Made by a program: the position numbers and the translations under genes | Assembly (NCBI GenBank): GCA_030619405.1 | Contig: JAUXBK010000177.1 | Span: 1-5,718 of the forward strand | Direction: 5' to 3' | Length of the DNA stretch: 5,718 bases | Origin: Sedimenticola sp. | GTDB taxonomy: Bacteria > Pseudomonadota > Gammaproteobacteria > Chromatiales > Chromatiaceae | Shown: positions 1-5,637 of the stretch, piece by piece | How the letters are laid out: every line of letters begins with the position of its first letter | Position numbering within the stretch: the first letter of the stretch is position 1 | The notes under the pieces: generated by a model | Databases searched by the model: none | What the model was told of the DNA's origin: nothing | What the model saw: the letters and a program-made list of their open reading frames with translations, nothing else

Positions 1-158
1 GACGGCCTCCTATTGCCTGAAGCCGCCAGAGCCCTGATTTTGGCATGCTATCGAGCTCGAAAATCCTACCGGCTTATGTTTTTAACTTATGTGGGAGGGT
101 GGTTTTCGAGACAGAGGCCATATATTAGCCTTCTCTGATCCATTCGTGCATCGGCACT

Positions 159-186
159 GAATGACAGCAATCATTCTTGTTTTTTT
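159..186 (+). terminator. Possible rho-independent terminator reading rightward
   Basis: GAATGA (159-164) and TCATTC (171-176) are perfect inverted arms around a 6-nt loop. They are followed on the plus strand by TTGTTTTTTT (177-186). The stem is short and has only two G:C pairs, so it is weak. The T tract on the plus-strand side suggests it ends a transcript coming from the left edge. The opposite strand has no T tract after the hairpin, so it would not serve moeA well. Confidence 0.35.
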
Positions 187-192
187 GATTTC

Positions 193-208
193 CTTTGCGC
201 CTTTGCGC
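193..208. repeat. Tandem CTTTGCGC duplication
   Basis: CTTTGCGC occurs twice head to tail (193-200 and 201-208) and is followed by GAGAATG. On the minus strand this reads CTCGCGCAAAGGCGCAAAGG. From memory it resembles the short CTCACGCAAAGACGCAAAG-like repeats found between genes in many environmental bacterial genomes. That resemblance was not checked by search. Confidence 0.5.
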
Positions 209-227
209 GAGAATGCTTGCAGGATCT

Positions 228-261
228 AAGTTTAAGGTTTTTGCTTTTGTTTTTTAAACTT
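228..261. repeat. AT-rich inverted repeat behind moeA
   Basis: AAGTTTAA (228-235) is perfectly complementary to TTAAACTT (254-261) across an 18-nt loop. It lies 9 nt beyond the moeA stop codon. Neither strand has a T tract after the outer arm, so it is not a standard intrinsic terminator. It could stabilise the 3' end of the operon mRNA or be chance in AT-rich DNA. Confidence 0.3.
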
Positions 262-270
262 TTCCCCGGA

Positions 271-1593
271 TTACTCGAAAAACTGGGAAAACGGCTGCAC
301 CTTCACCAGGTCGTCGGGTGCCACGTTGCCGGCGTCATCGGGCAGCAGGATGAAGCAGTTGCCCGTGCTCATGGAACTGAGTACACCTGAGCCCTGGCGG
401 CCGGTGGTCCGGACCTGCCACACACCGTCATCGCTCGGCTCCAGGATGCCTCGTTGAAACTCGGTGCGGCCGGGTAGTTTGCGCAGGGGGGAGCGGCAGG
501 GTACCCGGAACGATGGTGTGAATACGCTCTCCTCCCCCATCATCCGCTTCAGCGCCGGGCGGACGAACTGGAGAAAGGTGATCATTACCGCCACCGGGTT
601 GCCGGGCAGCCCAAAGAAACGGCTGTTGCCGATGTTTCCGAAGGTGAGTGGACGGCCGGGTTTGATCGCTACCTTCGAGAAGTGGATCTCACCGGTCTCC
701 CGCAGGGCGCCGGTGATGTAATCCGCTTCACCCACCGAGACCCCGCCGGAGGTGAGCACCAGATCTGCCATGCCGGCTGCCTCCTGCAGGGCGTTGGTGA
801 TGGTCTCCTGCCGGTCCGGTATCACCCCCATGTCGAGCACGTCGGCACCGAGCCGGGTGAGCATGCCGTAGAGGGTGAAGCGGTTGCTGTCGTAGATCTC
901 GCCTTCCGCCAGTGGCTCACCGATACTCTTCACCTCGTCCCCGCTGGAGAAGAAGGCCACCCGTACCCGCCGTCGGACCGCCACCTCCGGGATGCCGAGA
1001 GAGGCCAGCAGGCCGAGCTGGGCCGGGCCGATGGTCCGGCCGGTGGCCAGCAGGGTGCTGCCCGTGGCGATATCCTCTCCCGCCTGTCGCAGATTCTGCC
1101 CGGGTTTGTTGTCCGCATCGATACGGATCGTCTCCCCGTTCAGCTCCACCCGCTCCTGGATCACCACTGTATCCGTCTCATCCGGCATCTTGGCCCCGGT
1201 CATGATGCGTACACACTCGCCGGCCCCGATGCCCTCCTGGAACGGCCGGCCCGCGTAGGCAGTGCCAACCACTCGCAGCTCCCGGCTCCCCTGCTCGGGC
1301 AATTCGGTGCCCGCCAGGGCGTATCCGTCCATGGCCGAGTTGCGGTGGGCCGGAACGTTCATGGGCGAGATGACCGGCTCTGCGAGGGTGCGGCCAAGGG
1401 CATCACGCAGGGCCAGCGACTCGCGGCCCCGGACCGGTCCCATCCGTTCTTCGATCAGGCGCAGCGCCTCCGGCATGGAGATGGAACGATCGACCGTGTC
1501 CTGGCAGCTGGGGGTGTTCTGGATAGGGGGTTCCATGAGTTTCTCTGTATTGAGGGTTGAGTGGTTGTCTGTCATCGGGAACCATTTTCCCAT
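271..1593 (-). CDS. moeA: Molybdopterin molybdenumtransferase MoeA
   Basis: MoeA is a cytoplasmic enzyme that inserts molybdate, or tungstate, into adenylylated molybdopterin. From the ATG at 1593 the product is 440 aa. Visible family motifs, in this numbering, are VPAHRNSAMDGYAL near 80-93, FFSSGDE near 214-220, GEIYDSNR near 231-238, LTSGGVSVGEADY near 280-292, IKPGRPLTFG near 310-319 and FGLPGNPVAVMITF near 327-340. They match E. coli MoeA closely in order and spacing. The frame opens with a TTG at 1617 that overlaps the preceding stop, but ATG 1593 is preferred because AGGA lies about 10 nt upstream. ATG codons at 1575 and 1536 are alternatives. The MoeA core begins about 38 residues in, so the N-terminus is longer than in E. 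coli (411 aa). The gene is last in an operon with tupB and tupC, 20 nt after the tupC stop. This suggests a role in tungsten rather than general molybdenum cofactor, which is inference. Confidence 0.95.
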   Translation of the reverse strand: MGKWFPMTDNHSTLNTEKLMEPPIQNTPSCQDTVDRSISMPEALRLIEERMGPVRGRESLALRDALGRTLAEPVISPMNVPAHRNSAMDGYALAGTELPEQGSRELRVVGTAYAGRPFQEGIGAGECVRIMTGAKMPDETDTVVIQERVELNGETIRIDADNKPGQNLRQAGEDIATGSTLLATGRTIGPAQLGLLASLGIPEVAVRRRVRVAFFSSGDEVKSIGEPLAEGEIYDSNRFTLYGMLTRLGADVLDMGVIPDRQETITNALQEAAGMADLVLTSGGVSVGEADYITGALRETGEIHFSKVAIKPGRPLTFGNIGNSRFFGLPGNPVAVMITFLQFVRPALKRMMGEESVFTPSFRVPCRSPLRKLPGRTEFQRGILEPSDDGVWQVRTTGRQGSGVLSSMSTGNCFILLPDDAGNVAPDDLVKVQPFSQFFE

Positions 1594-1613
1594 GACTTCT
1601 GAGTCCTGTTCAA

Positions 1614-2327
1614 TCAAACCGGCCGCAGCGGGACGACGGTGCTGCCGGACGGCAGGGGACTCTGCTGGGTCAGTCTGCCATCTGCCAGTTTTATCTCCCG
1701 GGTGATGTCCAGTCCCTTGTGTCGGCCTTCATGACTGGTCAGGATGATCCCCATGCCACTCTCCTGCAGCTGCCGGATCAGCAGCCGGCACTGGTGCCGG
1801 GCGGCCTGGTCCATGTTGGCCAGGGGTTCATCCATCAACATCAGGCGTGGCGACAGCGCCCAGGCACGGGCGATCGCGACCCGTTGCCGTTCACCACTGG
1901 AGAGCTCGCTGCTGTGACGCTGGGCCAGGTGTTGCAGAGAGGTGGTTTCGAGTGCCAGGTCGGTCCGCTCGCGGAGCAGCTGTCCCGGGGCACCCATGAC
2001 TTTGAGGCCATAGCTGATGTTATCGAAGACGTTGGCATCGAACAGATAGGGGTTCTGGTGGAGGTAGCAGGTCTCTGTCAGCAAGGTGTTTCGCAGCCTG
2101 CGCCAGCCTATCTGCCTGCTCTGGTATTCGAGCGTGGCCTGGTCCGGTTTCAGCAGACCGCTGATGATCTTCAACAGGGTGGTTTTGCCGCTGCCGTTCG
2201 CCCCCACCAGCAGCGTCAGCTCTGCTGGCCTGAATGACAGGGAGACGTCGTCCAGTACCCGGCGGGGTCCGCGACTGAAACAGATCGCCTCCAGTCTGAG
2301 CCATACTTTCCGGTCCAGGCCGGTCAC
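1614..2327 (-). CDS. tupC: Tungstate-type ABC transporter ATP-binding protein
   Basis: This 237-aa cytoplasmic ATPase subunit powers oxyanion import through the adjacent permease. All ABC motifs are present: Walker A GANGSGKTT (42-50), Q-loop Gln91 in YLHQNP, signature LSSGERQR (142-149), Walker B RLMLMDEP with Asp166 and Glu167, D-loop NMD (171-173) and H-loop His199. The protein ends soon after the H-loop and has no C-terminal TOBE domain. That argues against the longer ModC and CysA types and fits TupC. The start codon is GTG at 2327, overlapping the TGA of tupB as GTGA, which indicates translational coupling. Only a weak AGG precedes it. The substrate is not readable from an ATPase. Tungstate is inferred from the TupB-like permease, moeA and the divergent tungsten enzyme genes. 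Confidence 0.88.
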   Translation of the reverse strand: MTGLDRKVWLRLEAICFSRGPRRVLDDVSLSFRPAELTLLVGANGSGKTTLLKIISGLLKPDQATLEYQSRQIGWRRLRNTLLTETCYLHQNPYLFDANVFDNISYGLKVMGAPGQLLRERTDLALETTSLQHLAQRHSSELSSGERQRVAIARAWALSPRLMLMDEPLANMDQAARHQCRLLIRQLQESGMGIILTSHEGRHKGLDITREIKLADGRLTQQSPLPSGSTVVPLRPV

Positions 2328-3100
2328 TGGATTACCTGGCCTTTCCCCTGTATCCGCAGCAGAGCGATATTGAGGGAGAGGGCGAGCAGCAGCAGTACGA
2401 AGCCAAGGGCGATCCCCTGGGCGAAGCTGCCCCGGCTGGTCTCCAGGGCGATGGCGGTGGGGATGTTGCGCGTGTGGTTGAGGATGTTGCCACCCACCAT
2501 CATGGAACTCCCCACTTCGGCGATGATGCGTCCGAAGCCGGCGACCAGGGCAGCGGTGAGCGCGAAGCGGGTCTCCCGGACCACTGTGAAAATGGCACGC
2601 GCACGGTTGGCCCCGAGGGTTCGGGCTGTCTCCCAGGCACGTTGATCGCCTCCCTGCAGTGCGGAGTGGCCCATCGCGACCAGAATGGGGAAACAGAGCA
2701 GGATCTGGCCGATGATCATCGCCTGCTGGGTGAACAGCAGTCGGAGATCCCCCATTGGGCCGGCGCGGGAGAGCAGCAGGTAGAGAGTGAGCCCGACCAC
2801 CACGGCGGGAATGGAGAGGGCGGTGTTGAACAGGATGATCAGCAGTCGGCGACCGGGAAAATCTCCATAGGCGAGCAGGAACGCTGTCACCAGCGCAAAC
2901 GGGGTGGCGAACAGGATGGCTCGAAGCGAGACGCTGAAGGAGATCCCGATGATGCCCCAGAGGACAGGGTCTCCGGTGATCAGGAGATAGAGCGCCTGAT
3001 AGCCGGCGGCACCCAGGTCCTCCATTTCAATTGATGGGTTTACGTTGCATCCGCTGAATAATAACAACTCGGGGCGCAGATTCAATGATTCGGGGGGCAT
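2324..3100 (-). CDS. tupB: Tungstate-type ABC transporter permease
   Basis: This is the inner-membrane permease of a TupABC-type importer. The full frame gives 258 aa with hydrophobic segments near 47-78, 85-110, 127-145, 180-202 and 226-248. The cytoplasmic coupling loop lies near 155-175 (AWETARTLGANRARAIF, conserved Gly163). The stretch SRAGPMGDLRLLFT (111-124) followed by AMIIGQ is characteristic of TupB relatives. The start is uncertain. ATG 3100 has GAGAGGG just upstream, with short spacing. Family proteins of about 230 aa align better from Met26 (ATG at 3025), where ALYLLITGDPVLW begins, but no ribosome binding site is seen there. No substrate-binding protein gene adjoins it; the next gene upstream is the divergent aorA. 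A molybdate permease is the main alternative, but the TupB-like motif and context favour tungstate. Confidence 0.88.
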   Translation of the reverse strand: MPPESLNLRPELLLFSGCNVNPSIEMEDLGAAGYQALYLLITGDPVLWGIIGISFSVSLRAILFATPFALVTAFLLAYGDFPGRRLLIILFNTALSIPAVVVGLTLYLLLSRAGPMGDLRLLFTQQAMIIGQILLCFPILVAMGHSALQGGDQRAWETARTLGANRARAIFTVVRETRFALTAALVAGFGRIIAEVGSSMMVGGNILNHTRNIPTAIALETSRGSFAQGIALGFVLLLLALSLNIALLRIQGKGQVIQ

Positions 3101-3111
3101 TTCCCTCTCAG

Positions 3112-3140
3112 ATTATAAAGTTGGTGGATAACCACAGGAT
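3112..3140 (-). promoter_or_regulatory. Candidate tupB operon promoter
   Basis: On the minus strand, TATAAT (3117-3112) matches the sigma-70 -10 consensus exactly. Seventeen nt upstream is ATCCTG (3140-3135), a poor -35, so an activator may be needed. The predicted transcription start is near 3105, which leaves almost no leader before ATG 3100 but about 80 nt before ATG 3025. Confidence 0.4.
3124..3135. promoter_or_regulatory. Possible operator palindrome GTGG-ATAA-CCAC
   Basis: The 12-bp sequence GTGGATAACCAC has perfect 4-bp arms and matches its own reverse complement at 10 of 12 positions. It lies in the spacer of the candidate tupB promoter, where a bound repressor would block RNA polymerase. 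It does not resemble the E. coli ModE box as I know it. Its short length means chance is possible. Confidence 0.25.
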
Positions 3141-3194
3141 CTTCCTTGAAACTTCCCCAAACCCAACTAGAATGATCGGATTGGCAGGCATTGT

Positions 3195-3230
3195 CAGTTT
3201 TGGTCGATGACCTGGCAAGGCGGAAAACTG
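3195..3230. repeat. Nested inverted repeats upstream of aorA
   Basis: CAGTTTT (3195-3201) is the perfect complement of AAAACTG (3224-3230), with 22 nt between. Immediately inside the left arm lies the palindrome GGTC-gat-GACC (3202-3212). Outside, GTCAG (3193-3197) can alternatively pair with CTGAC (3231-3235). The set lies 60-95 nt before the aorA start codon, a plausible position for a regulator binding site or mRNA leader structure. Confidence 0.35.
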
Positions 3231-3276
3231 CTGACTTGATCCGGAAAGTAAGAATCAACTATTCCAAAGAAACCTG

Positions 3277-3282
3277 AAGGAG
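3277..3282 (+). promoter_or_regulatory. aorA ribosome binding site
   Basis: AAGGAG lies 8 nt before ATG 3291. This spacing favours the first of the two consecutive ATG codons (3291 and 3294) as the aorA start. Confidence 0.8.
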
Positions 3283-3290
3283 CCCCGTCC

Positions 3291-3770
3291 ATGATGAGGT
3301 CACTCTCCATCGCACCTGACAAGTGCACCGGTTGCCTGCAGTGCGAAATGGCCTGTTCCATAGAGCACGAGGGCCTGTTCAATCCTGCCAGATCCCGAAT
3401 CAAGGTCTTCATATTCGAATATGAAGGCCGCTTCGTCCCTTACACTTGCACCCAGTGCGCCGATGCCTGGTGCAGGGCTGCCTGCCCCACGGAGGCCATC
3501 GGCATCAATTCAGAGACCGGAGCAAAAGAGGTGAACGACGGGCTCTGCGTGGGCTGCAAGGTGTGCACCATCGCCTGTCCGTTTGGCACCATCAACTACA
3601 ACAGCGTTACCGGCAAGGTGATGAAGTGCGATCTCTGTGGTGGTGATCCCGCCTGCGTCAGGGCCTGTCCGACCCAGGCGATTACCTATGTGGATGCCGA
3701 CTGGACCGGCTATGACAAGATGCGCGAGTGGGCGGAACGTACCGATACCCAGTCCGCGACACAGGCCTGA
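3291..3770 (+). CDS. aorA: AorA-type four-cluster [4Fe-4S] ferredoxin subunit of aldehyde oxidoreductase
   Basis: This 159-aa cytoplasmic electron-transfer subunit has no signal peptide. It carries exactly 16 cysteines in four groups: 12/15/18/22 (CX2CX2CX3C), 53/56/61/65 (CX2CX4CX3C), 86/89/92/96 (CX2CX2CX3C) and 113/116/122/126 (CX2CX5CX3C). That is enough for four [4Fe-4S] clusters. Prolines after Cys65, Cys96 and Cys126 (CP) are typical of bacterial ferredoxins. The C-terminal 25 or so residues are polar and probably helical. The gene lies 14 nt before aorB, which fixes its role as the partner of the tungsten subunit. In Aromatoleum aromaticum the related AorA stacks into filaments that wire AorB units to AorC; whether this one polymerises is unknown. 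HycB/DmsB-like ferredoxins share the 16-Cys layout, but the neighbour argues for AorA. Confidence 0.88.
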   Translation: MMRSLSIAPDKCTGCLQCEMACSIEHEGLFNPARSRIKVFIFEYEGRFVPYTCTQCADAWCRAACPTEAIGINSETGAKEVNDGLCVGCKVCTIACPFGTINYNSVTGKVMKCDLCGGDPACVRACPTQAITYVDADWTGYDKMREWAERTDTQSATQA

Positions 3771-3784
3771 GGAGGGAGAGAATC

Positions 3785-5632
3785 ATGAGTTGGCAGAAAA
3801 AGATCCTGCGAGTGAATCTGACCGAGGGGAGCTGCACCGCAGAGCCCCTCAACATGGAGTGGGCTGCTGAGTACCTGGGACAACGGGGGCTTGCGACCAA
3901 ATATCTGATCGAGGAGATCGATCCCAAGGTCGATCCCCTGGCACCGGAGAACAAGATGATATTCGCCACCGGCCCGTTGACCGGTACCGCAGCGTCGACG
4001 GGTGGCCGCTACTCGGTGGTCACCAAGGGGGCACTGACCGGCGCCATCGCCTGCTCCAACTCCGGGGGTTATTTCGGTGCCGAACTGAAGTTTGCCGGGT
4101 GGGACATGGTGATCTTCGAGGGCCGCTCGGAGAGACCGGTATATCTCTACATCAACGATGACCAGGCCGAGTTGCTGCCGGCGGATGACCTCTGGGGCAA
4201 GAGCGTCTGGGAGACGGACAAGCTGCTCCATAAACGACATCAGGATCCCCAGTTGCGGGTGTCGGCCATCGGCAAGGCGGGGGAAGAGGGGATCCTCTTC
4301 GCCTGCATCATCAACGATCTGCACCGGGCTGCCGGCCGCTCGGGTGTTGGCACGGTAATGGGTTCCAAAAACCTCAAGGCGGTAGCAGTCCGAGGCACGC
4401 TGGGGGTCGGAGTTAAGGATCCGCAGCGCTTTATGCAGGTGACTGCGGAGAAGAAGCAGATTCTGAAGGATAACGCGGTCACCGGCCAGGGGCTGCCCAC
4501 CTACGGCACCCAGGTACTGATGAACGTGATCAACGAGGTGGGCGCGCTGCCCACCCGCAATGCGGGCGAGGTGCAGTTCGAGGGGGCGACGAAGATCTCC
4601 GGCGAGGCGATGCACGAGCCCCGGGGCAGCGAGGGCAAGCCCAATCTGGTGACCAACCAGGCCTGTTTCGGCTGCACCATCGCCTGCGGCCGCATCGCCC
4701 GGGTGGACAAGGAGCACTACACGGTGGTCAACCGCCCCGAGTACTGGGGGGCCTCCGGCGGCCTGGAGTACGAGACCGCCTGGTCACTGGGCGCCGACAC
4801 CGGTATCGACGACCTGGATGCGCTCACCTTCGCCAACTTCATCTGTAATGAGCAGGGATTCGACCCCATCACCTTCGGCGCCACCCTGGCAGCGGCCATG
4901 GAGCTCTATCGGATGGGGGTGATCACAGAGGAAGAGACGGGTGGTATTCCACTGGAGTTTGGCTCCGCGGAGACCTTGACCAAAATGGTCGAGCTGACCG
5001 CCAGAGGTGAGGGTTTCGGGCGGATCCTGGGCCTGGGCTCGAAACGGCTGTGCGAGAAGTACGGCCACCCGGAACTCTCCATGAGCGTCAAGGGCCAGGA
5101 GTTCCCCGCCTACGACCCGCGCGGCATCCAGGGTATGGGTTTGACCTACGCCACCAGCAACCGGGGTGCCTGCCACCTTCGCAGCTACACCGTCTCTTCC
5201 GAGATTCTGGGTATCCCGGAAAAGACGGACCCGCTGGTGACAGAGGGAAAGGCCGGGTTGGTGAGGGCGTTTCAGGACGCCACGGCGGCGGTCGACTCCT
5301 CCGGTCTCTGTCTCTTCTCCACCTTCGCCTGGTCTCTGGACGATTTTCACCCGCAGCTGGACGCCGCTTGCGAAGGCGACTGGGATCTGAACCGGTTGGT
5401 CGAGATCGGCGAGCGGATCTGGAACATGGAGCGCCAGTTCAATCTGGCGGCTGGTTTCACCGGCAAGGATGACACCCTGCCTGAGCGTCTGCTGAAAGAG
5501 GCGGCCAAGACCGGCCCCGCCAAGGGCATGGTCTGCGGCCTGGACCAGATGCTGCCGGAGTACTACCAGCTGCGCGGCTGGGATGAGAACGGCGTGCCGA
5601 GCCCGGAAACCTTGCAGCGGCTTGGACTTTAA
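3785..5632 (+). CDS. aorB: Tungsten-containing aldehyde:ferredoxin oxidoreductase, catalytic subunit
   Basis: This 615-aa protein binds a tungsten bis-molybdopterin and one [4Fe-4S] cluster. The family oxidises aldehydes to carboxylic acids and can run in reverse. The start ATG 3785 follows AGGAGGG with good spacing and gives the usual N-terminus MSWQKKILRVNLTEG. Visible family features are ATGPLTGT (61-68), GGRYSVVTKGALTG (73-86), SNSGGYFGAELKFAG (91-105) and RAAGRSGVGTVMGSKNLKA (181-199). Cluster ligands are Cys294, Cys297 and Cys301 (CFGCTIAC), with Cys509 in DSSGLC. By spacing, Glu319 and His464 (ACHLR) correspond to Pyrococcus AOR Glu313 and His448. The C-terminus YYQLRGWDENGVP is canonical. 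The length matches AorB-type enzymes of about 615 aa; Pyrococcus AOR has 605. The aorA-first order argues against the benzoyl-CoA reductase subunit BamB. The true substrate cannot be read from sequence. Confidence 0.95.
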   Translation: MSWQKKILRVNLTEGSCTAEPLNMEWAAEYLGQRGLATKYLIEEIDPKVDPLAPENKMIFATGPLTGTAASTGGRYSVVTKGALTGAIACSNSGGYFGAELKFAGWDMVIFEGRSERPVYLYINDDQAELLPADDLWGKSVWETDKLLHKRHQDPQLRVSAIGKAGEEGILFACIINDLHRAAGRSGVGTVMGSKNLKAVAVRGTLGVGVKDPQRFMQVTAEKKQILKDNAVTGQGLPTYGTQVLMNVINEVGALPTRNAGEVQFEGATKISGEAMHEPRGSEGKPNLVTNQACFGCTIACGRIARVDKEHYTVVNRPEYWGASGGLEYETAWSLGADTGIDDLDALTFANFICNEQGFDPITFGATLAAAMELYRMGVITEEETGGIPLEFGSAETLTKMVELTARGEGFGRILGLGSKRLCEKYGHPELSMSVKGQEFPAYDPRGIQGMGLTYATSNRGACHLRSYTVSSEILGIPEKTDPLVTEGKAGLVRAFQDATAAVDSSGLCLFSTFAWSLDDFHPQLDAACEGDWDLNRLVEIGERIWNMERQFNLAAGFTGKDDTLPERLLKEAAKTGPAKGMVCGLDQMLPEYYQLRGWDENGVPSPETLQRLGL

Positions 5633-5637
5633 GGGCA

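Larger units (their letters stand above)
1..270. other. Intergenic region left of moeA, no convincing gene
   Basis: This stretch is AT-richer than the coding DNA to its right. A plus-strand frame is open from base 1 to a TGA at 136-138 (45 codons). It uses CTA, AGA, AGG and CGA codons, unlike the neighbouring genes, and its translation is not recognisable. A minus-strand frame starts with ATG at 46-44 and runs off the left edge after 15 codons, with no clear ribosome binding site. Neither supports a gene call. Other contents are a 10-bp palindrome TCGAGCTCGA at 51-60, a repeated CTTATGT at 73-79 and 86-92, a terminator-like hairpin at 159-186, a tandem CTTTGCGC at 193-208 and an inverted repeat at 228-261. 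Confidence 0.6.
3101..3290. promoter_or_regulatory. Divergent tupB/aorA intergenic region
   Basis: This 190-bp gap must hold the promoters for both the tupBC-moeA operon and aorAB unless transcription enters from elsewhere. The minus strand has a perfect TATAAT and an adjacent imperfect palindrome. Nearer aorA there are two nested inverted repeats: CAGTTTT (3195-3201) with AAAACTG (3224-3230), and GGTC-gat-GACC (3202-3212). No good sigma-70 hexamer pair was found for aorA, and no GG-N10-GC sigma-54 element was seen. Confidence 0.55.

Noticed and set aside
682..1560. Long open plus-strand frame of 292 codons opposite moeA
   Set aside because: It lies wholly antisense to a clear moeA. Its Arg/His/Gln/Gly-rich translation has no recognisable motif, which is typical of a shadow frame in GC-rich DNA.
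2474..3034. Open plus-strand frame of 186 codons opposite tupB
   Set aside because: The translation is rich in Gln, Glu, Asp and Gly, as expected of a frame antisense to a hydrophobic membrane protein.
3049..3100. Lipoprotein-like LLLFSGC near the N-terminus of the long tupB frame
   Set aside because: There is no charged n-region or proper hydrophobic core, and a permease would not carry a lipobox. The segment is probably not translated if the start is 3025.
3026..3112. Possible TPP or Moco riboswitch before tupB (CTGAGAGGG, later GCGGATGCAACG)
   Set aside because: CTGAGA alone recalls the thi-box, but the other conserved blocks are absent or out of place. The leader is too short for a Moco-type riboswitch.
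3123..3131. DnaA-box-like sequence (TTATCCACC on the minus strand)
   Set aside because: A single copy with one mismatch to TTATCCACA, no cluster and no origin genes nearby.
3211..3234. Sigma-54 promoter (TGGCA ... CTGC) upstream of aorA
   Set aside because: The GG and GC dinucleotides are not separated by the required 10 nt; the intervals seen are 14 and 9.
3710..4717. Long open minus-strand frame of 335 codons opposite aorA and aorB
   Set aside because: It runs antisense across the aorA/aorB junction and the unmistakable AOR coding sequence. Its translation has no family motif.
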